DNA from: Candidatus Aminicenantota bacterium
Lineage (GTDB): Bacteria > Acidobacteriota > Aminicenantia > UBA2199
Assembly: GCA_030639705.1 (NCBI GenBank)
Contig: DAOWKX010000081.1
Location: forward strand, 1-10,949
Length of the DNA: 10,949 nucleotides
Direction of reading: 5' to 3'
Part shown: positions 6,825 through 10,949 of the stretch, one piece after another
How the letters are laid out: each line of letters begins with the position of its first letter
Position numbering within the stretch: the first letter of the stretch is position 1
The notes under the pieces: model-generated
Database searches by the model: none
Told to the model about the DNA's origin: nothing
Seen by the model: only the letters and a program-made list of their open reading frames with translations
Translations under genes and position numbers: made by a program

Positions 6825-8575
6825 AAAGAGAATTCTACTGCGGAAAAATAAATGAAAAATTCATCGGGAAAAGGATTACTGTTTATGGATGGATTCAGGT
6901 TAAACGTGAACTGGGGAGTATCACCTTCATTGATCTAAGAGACAGGGAAGGAATTCTTCAAGTGGTTTTCAATGATAAATTTCAAGATAAAGAATTACTC
7001 AAACAAATGGGTCGGGAATATATCCTCTCAGTAACCGGAAAAGTGATCAGACGATCGAGTCCGAATCCAGAGCTATTTAGCGGCAATATAGAGCTGGTTG
7101 CTGAAGAAGCTAAAATCCTGAGTGAATCTGAACTGCCACCTTTCTTCCCGGAAAACCGTACCAAGGTATCCGAAGAATTGCGTTTCAAATACAGGTATTT
7201 AGATTTACGAAACCAGAAATTACAGAAAAATTTTAAAATACGAAGTGAAATCAATTTAAAAGCCAGAAACTATTTGGCCGCGAACGGATTTATCGATATC
7301 GAAACACCCGTCCTAACCAAGGCAACACCAGAAGGCGCACGGGATTATCTGGTTCCATCGAGAATCTACAAAACAAAAATGTTCGCCCTTCCCCAATCAC
7401 CTCAGATTTTCAAACAGCTTCTGATGATATCGGGTTTTGACCGGTATTATCAAATCACCAAATGTTTTCGCGACGAGGATTTGCGCGCCGATAGACAACC
7501 GGAATTCACCCAGATCGACATTGAAATGAGTTTTGCAGAACCTGAGGAACTCTTAACTATCATTAATGGATTGATAAAAGACATTTTTCCCATGGAAAAG
7601 TACCCAGGAAATGGCACATTCAAAATCTTATCCTATCAAGAGTCTATGAATCGATATGGCACCGATGCACCGGACCTGAGAATTCCCTACCATATTCAGG
7701 ATTTCAGTCACACAGCCAGTATATTGAAATCCAAATTATTAAATGAAATTATGGACAACAATAACACCATAAAAGGACTGGCCGTTCCAGAATCCCAATC
7801 ATATTCACGAAACACCCTCGACACCATCAATCAGTTTATCAAGGACCTTGGCGGACACGGTGTGATCTGGATGAAGAATTCAGAACAGGGTTTTAAATCA
7901 TCGCTAAAAATCGATGGACATGACATGGAAAAATTTTTTGCTGCCAATACCATTGATAAAAATCATATCATTTTTTTAATCGGTGGTGCGGCCGAGTCAA
8001 TCCATTTCCTATTGGGTAAACTGAGAGAATACCTGGGAAAAGAGTATCAGGATAAAAACAGACTGGAATTCTGCTGGATAACTGATTTTCCTCTGTTTTT
8101 TTACAACCAGGAGGAAAAAAGATTGGACTCGAATCACCATCCGTTTACATCCCCTCGAACGGAAGATCTGGAAAAACTCGACTCTGACCCATTGCAGGTA
8201 AGGTCCATTGCCTACGATCTGGTTTTAAACGGAGTGGAAATCGCTGGTGGCAGTCAACGGATTAAAGATGTTCACCTGCAGAAAAAGATTTTTAAATTGC
8301 TCAATCTAAGCGATAAAGAGATAACTGAAAAATTTGGTTTTTTCCTAAATGCCTTGAAATTCGGTGCCCCTCCTCACCTGGGTATTGCCCTGGGTTTTGA
8401 CCGGATCATCATGTTACTGACCGGTGAAGAATCCATCCGTGAAGTCATTGCCTTCCCCAAGACCACTTCTTCTCTCTGTCTCTTAACCGGCTCACCATCT
8501 TCTGTTTCCGAAAAACAGCTGTTGGAATTGGGTCTTAAGAGCCTTGACCAGGGTTTCAAAAGGAGTAAAAAATGA
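6803..8575 (+). CDS. aspS: Aspartyl-tRNA synthetase, bacterial type
   Basis: This 590-residue class IIb synthetase charges tRNA-Asp. An N-terminal OB-fold anticodon domain (about 15-108; R-E-L-G-S and F-I-D-L-R-D-R-E-G at 42-50) is followed by the catalytic core. Motif 1 is near 147-169, P-E-G-A-R-D-Y at 176-182 and the Q-S-P-Q loop at 198-201. Motif 2 is F-R-D-E-D-L-R-A-D-R-Q-P-E-F-T-Q at 222-237. G-V-E-I-A-G-G-S at 477-484 comes next. Motif 3 is P-P-H-L-G-I-A-L-G-F-D-R at 523-534, with the class-defining Arg534. The roughly 120-residue insert at about 295-410 is the GAD domain of bacterial AspRS. Leu37 sits where discriminating enzymes have Leu and several non-discriminating ones have His, suggesting charging of tRNA-Asp only (tentative). 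The ATG start, 10 nt after GAGG (6789-6792), lies inside hisS. Confidence 0.96.
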   Translation: MAEREYLKREFYCGKINEKFIGKRITVYGWIQVKRELGSITFIDLRDREGILQVVFNDKFQDKELLKQMGREYILSVTGKVIRRSSPNPELFSGNIELVAEEAKILSESELPPFFPENRTKVSEELRFKYRYLDLRNQKLQKNFKIRSEINLKARNYLAANGFIDIETPVLTKATPEGARDYLVPSRIYKTKMFALPQSPQIFKQLLMISGFDRYYQITKCFRDEDLRADRQPEFTQIDIEMSFAEPEELLTIINGLIKDIFPMEKYPGNGTFKILSYQESMNRYGTDAPDLRIPYHIQDFSHTASILKSKLLNEIMDNNNTIKGLAVPESQSYSRNTLDTINQFIKDLGGHGVIWMKNSEQGFKSSLKIDGHDMEKFFAANTIDKNHIIFLIGGAAESIHFLLGKLREYLGKEYQDKNRLEFCWITDFPLFFYNQEEKRLDSNHHPFTSPRTEDLEKLDSDPLQVRSIAYDLVLNGVEIAGGSQRIKDVHLQKKIFKLLNLSDKEITEKFGFFLNALKFGAPPHLGIALGFDRIIMLLTGEESIREVIAFPKTTSSLCLLTGSPSSVSEKQLLELGLKSLDQGFKRSKK

Positions 8576-9939
8576 ACCAGGAAATCATTCAAAAACAAAA
8601 AAAATTCCCTGCCTCTTTCTGGGCAGCCAATACCATTGAATTATTTGAAAGAGCAGCCTTTTACGCTACCGCATCTTTTGTGGTTATTTATTTTCACGAA
8701 ATTCTGGGAATGAGCCCAACCTTTTCCACATTCCTAAATGGCTCATTGCTATGGGGATTAATATACTTCCTCCCTATACTCAGCGGTACTCTCGCAGATA
8801 AATTTGGATTCAGGCGATCATTGAGTGTTTCATTTATTATTCTTTCATTGGGATATTTCATTCTGGGGAATGTCCAAAATATCTGGCCTAAAATCATTGG
8901 TGCAAAAGCTGCAACAGCAATTGATTACAGCATTCCGGTTATTCTGGGAATTTTATTGATTGGCATCGGAGGTTCAATCGTTAAACCCTGTATAGCCGGG
9001 ACCATTCAAAAAACATCTGGCACCAGAGCCACCCTGGGTTTCGGTATCTTTTATATGGTAATCAATATCGGATCTATCTCCGGTAGAGGAGTATCCTATT
9101 TTATCAGAACCAATTTTGGAATTCCGGCAATTTTCACCTATGCAGCCACAGTTTTTGCACTTATTGGATTTATTATAGTGGTTTTTATATATCGAGAGCC
9201 TGAATATGTCAGTGACGGAAAAAAAGATGACCAGGTAGTAAACAAAAAAACCCTGGGTCAAGCAATCGCCGGTATCTTTTATGTTTTAAAAAACATTAAA
9301 TTTGTTTTTTTTCTTATTGTAATCGGTTTATTCTGGTTTATTTACGTGCAAATTTACAATTTAATTCCCCTCTTTTTACGCTTTATCGATCCCGCAGCCC
9401 CGGTGGAAATATACACTCTGGCCAATCCTGTAATGATTGTTACCTTTCAATTATTGATAACCAAGCTGACCAAAAAATGGACTCCGATTAAATCCATACT
9501 TATTGGGGTAATAGTAACCACAATGGGTATGCTGATAAATATCATCCCCATATTATTATTCACCGATATAGCCAAAAAAGTAACCCTGTGGGAAATTATG
9601 ATTCCCCTATCAGGTATTTTTATGATTCTCTCCCTGGCATCCATGGCTGTGGGCGAGATGATGTTATCTCCCCGAATGTTTGAATATATCGGCGCCATTG
9701 CTCCAAAAGGAGAAGAGGGATTATACCTGGGATATGCCAATCTGCCCATTGCAATAGGAACAATTGTTGGTTCACCAATTGGAGGTGCACTTTTCGAATA
9801 TTTTATCTCTACTCCCCATAAAAATGGAGAACCAACCAACCCAATAGCCATGTGGCTGATTGTTGGTTGTATGGGAATCATTTCCATGATAGGATTGGTA
9901 ATTTACGATAAATTTCTGGTGAAGGAAAGAGAATCATAA
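8572..9939 (+). CDS. POT/PTR2-type MFS peptide transporter
   Basis: This 455-residue inner-membrane protein has about 12 hydrophobic segments. E-L-F-E-R at 23-27 is the E-x-x-E-R motif of proton-coupled oligopeptide transporters, used for proton coupling. G-T-L-A-D-K-F-G-F-R-R at 72-82 is the general MFS loop 2-3 motif. G-I-G-G-S-I-V-K-P at 131-139 matches the POT G-x-G-G-x-x-K-P segment, and F-Y-M-V-I-N-I-G-S at 160-168 is the PTR2 signature. It probably imports di- or tripeptides with protons; exact substrates cannot be read. It departs from the best-known POTs after the signature (S-G-R-G-V-S-Y-F-I-R), so it may be a divergent branch. The start overlaps the aspS stop by ATGA and has a strong AGGAG (8561-8565) 6 nt upstream, so it can also be initiated independently. 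It is the last gene of the overlapping run. Confidence 0.85.
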   Translation: MNQEIIQKQKKFPASFWAANTIELFERAAFYATASFVVIYFHEILGMSPTFSTFLNGSLLWGLIYFLPILSGTLADKFGFRRSLSVSFIILSLGYFILGNVQNIWPKIIGAKAATAIDYSIPVILGILLIGIGGSIVKPCIAGTIQKTSGTRATLGFGIFYMVINIGSISGRGVSYFIRTNFGIPAIFTYAATVFALIGFIIVVFIYREPEYVSDGKKDDQVVNKKTLGQAIAGIFYVLKNIKFVFFLIVIGLFWFIYVQIYNLIPLFLRFIDPAAPVEIYTLANPVMIVTFQLLITKLTKKWTPIKSILIGVIVTTMGMLINIIPILLFTDIAKKVTLWEIMIPLSGIFMILSLASMAVGEMMLSPRMFEYIGAIAPKGEEGLYLGYANLPIAIGTIVGSPIGGALFEYFISTPHKNGEPTNPIAMWLIVGCMGIISMIGLVIYDKFLVKERES

Positions 9940-9959
9940 ATACCACCATTCACAGAATT

Positions 9960-9992
9960 AGGTTAACCTTAAATTAGTATAACAAATATAGA
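9960..9992 (+). promoter_or_regulatory. Possible promoter with overlapping palindrome ahead of the OPT gene
   Basis: The 63-bp gap between the POT and OPT genes is very AT-rich. It holds the perfect 10-bp palindrome AGGTTAACCT at 9960-9969. A weak -35-like TTAACC (9963-9968) inside it lies 18 bp from a -10-like TATAGA (9987-9992). This layout would suit an operator over a -35 element, but each element is short and the match is modest. No terminator hairpin is visible here, so read-through from the POT gene is also possible. Confidence 0.25.
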
Positions 9993-10002
9993 ATAAAGAT
10001 AA

Positions 10003-10949
10003 ATGAACAATACGAATTCAGCAGTACACAAACCATATGTACCCGCATCAACAGTTTTACGAGATTTTAATATTAAAACAGTCTTATTGGGTATAATACT
10101 GGGAGCATTGTTTGGCAGTGCAAATGCCTACCTGGGCTTAAAAGTGGGGCTTACCATCAGTACCGCCATCCCCCTGGCAGTAATTTCGGTGGCAATTTTA
10201 AAATTATTAAAGCCGGTCTTTGGTCCTTCCACCATCCTGGAATGCAATATATCCCAAACCACTGGCTCAGCCAGCTCCTCTCTGGCCTCTGGTATTATCT
10301 TTACTGTACCAGCCCTGTTTATCTGGGTGAGTGAACTCAATCTGGACAAGTCACAGGAACCCTCATTACTGCAATTGACCCTGCTGGCAGCCTGCGGCGG
10401 AGTTTTGGGGGTTTTGTTTATGATTCCTCTGCGGAGATTTTTAATTGTCAAGGAACATCAATATCTCCCTTATCCAGAAGGGACTGCCAGTGCAGAGGTT
10501 TTAATCGCTGCCTCCGAGGGAGGATCGTCAGCCAAGAGTATTTTTATGGGACTTGGCATCGGGGCTCTTTTTAAAGGATTAATATCCTTGCTCTATCTAT
10601 GGCCCTCAAAAATAAAAATTCCAATTCCATTTCTCAAAAAAGGGCTGATCGGAATAAAAACCTATCCTGCCCTGCTGGGAGTTGGATACATTCTGGGACG
10701 CCGCATTGCCTCTATTATGGTAGGCGGCGGAGTTGTTTCTTGGCTGGTAATCATTCCCTTTATTGCCTGGAAATTTGGAGATCAGGCCATTGCACCCAGG
10801 GTTCTCGAATACCTGCAATCAAAAGGAGTGGAAGGGGTTTCCCTGATCAGCCAACTTACTCCTGATCAGATTTGGGAGGGCTATATTCGTATTATCGGTG
10901 CTGGTGCTGTAGCTGCCGCAGGAATTTTAACAGTAATCAAATCCATTCC
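10003..10949 (+). CDS. OPT-family oligopeptide transporter (3' end outside window)
   Basis: An open frame from ATG 10003 gives 315 residues and runs off the right edge; full-length family members are about 600-700, so roughly half is present. After a short cytoplasmic N-terminus (P-Y-V-P-A-S-T at 11-17), family blocks follow: N-A-Y-L-G-L-K-V-G-L at 41-50, N-I-S-Q-T-T-G-S-A-S-S-S at 82-93, and Y-L-P-Y-P-E-G-T-A-S-A-E-V-L at 154-167. Several long hydrophobic helices are clear. Bacterial OPT proteins are inner-membrane, ion-coupled importers of oligopeptides or of metal-chelate peptides in some branches; the substrate here is not readable. The SD is weak (AAAGAT, about 3 nt from the ATG), and the gene stands 63 bp from the POT gene. 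The pairing suggests peptide uptake over a wider size range than POT alone. Confidence 0.9.
   Translation, partial: MNNTNSAVHKPYVPASTVLRDFNIKTVLLGIILGALFGSANAYLGLKVGLTISTAIPLAVISVAILKLLKPVFGPSTILECNISQTTGSASSSLASGIIFTVPALFIWVSELNLDKSQEPSLLQLTLLAACGGVLGVLFMIPLRRFLIVKEHQYLPYPEGTASAEVLIAASEGGSSAKSIFMGLGIGALFKGLISLLYLWPSKIKIPIPFLKKGLIGIKTYPALLGVGYILGRRIASIMVGGGVVSWLVIIPFIAWKFGDQAIAPRVLEYLQSKGVEGVSLISQLTPDQIWEGYIRIIGAGAVAAAGILTVIKSI

Noticed and set aside
9447..9887. 146-residue leftward frame inside the POT gene
   Set aside because: Antisense to a clear transporter frame, no SD or recognisable domain; its composition mirrors the transporter codons.
9940..10002. Rho-independent terminator after the POT gene
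   Set aside because: No GC-rich stem followed by a T run; the only inverted repeat is the short AGGTTAACCT with no loop.
1..10949. tRNA genes, CRISPR array, IS elements or phage genes
   Set aside because: Genes cover almost everything; the two gaps (136 and 63 bp) hold no cloverleaf, spaced repeats or terminal inverted repeats, and no transposase or integrase motifs were seen.

Overview
The window is about 10.9 kb of compact, AT-rich bacterial chromosome. It has one leftward gene that runs off the left edge, then a rightward run of genes that continues off the right edge. There are no tRNA or rRNA genes, no IS elements, no CRISPR array and no clear rho-independent terminators. The translation factors are bacterial in type: six-domain S1, HisRS with a Cys-rich insert, and AspRS with the long bacterial insertion. 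Shine-Dalgarno sites are AGGAG-like. A TMTC-like glycosyltransferase with TPRs, a sulfatase-like phosphatase ending in a 'LKSLGYL' tail, and two adjacent peptide transporters together suggest an uncultivated, peptide-using anaerobe of the Acidobacteriota/Aminicenantes type. That placement is a low-confidence inference from gene style, not from a marker gene.

Layout. Positions 1-1627 (minus) hold a multi-pass GT-C fold, TMTC-like glycosyltransferase with a C-terminal TPR-like region; its C-terminus lies outside the window. Positions 1628-1763 are a divergent intergenic region with a recognisable promoter in each direction and a duplicated Shine-Dalgarno unit. From 1764 the rightward genes are rpsA (ribosomal protein S1), a HIT-family nucleotide hydrolase/phosphorylase, an alkaline-phosphatase-superfamily ('sulfatase-like') membrane-anchored enzyme broken by one in-frame TAA, hisS, aspS and a POT/PTR2-type MFS peptide transporter. 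After a 63-bp gap comes an OPT-family oligopeptide transporter, cut by the right edge.

The five junctions from rpsA to the POT gene are overlaps: four are 4-nt ATGA overlaps and hisS/aspS overlap by 22 nt. This implies one translationally coupled operon joining ribosome function, two tRNA synthetases, nucleotide housekeeping (HIT proteins commonly act on dinucleoside polyphosphates or aminoacyl-AMP-like by-products) and peptide import. The POT-OPT pair points to peptides as a nutrient source feeding amino-acid use.

The most notable anomaly is the TAA at 4504-4506. It sits where the family normally has Tyr, in the otherwise intact motif F-W-I-H-[Tyr]-S-D-P-H-A-P-Y, and the same frame stays open for 356 more codons. 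It lies upstream of two essential synthetase genes in a coupled operon, so it is a recent nonsense mutation, a sequencing or assembly error, or an unusual readthrough case. I saw no clear sign of a wholly new multi-gene system. The phosphatase also carries an unrecognised insert of about 125 residues, which is the best candidate for undescribed biology here.
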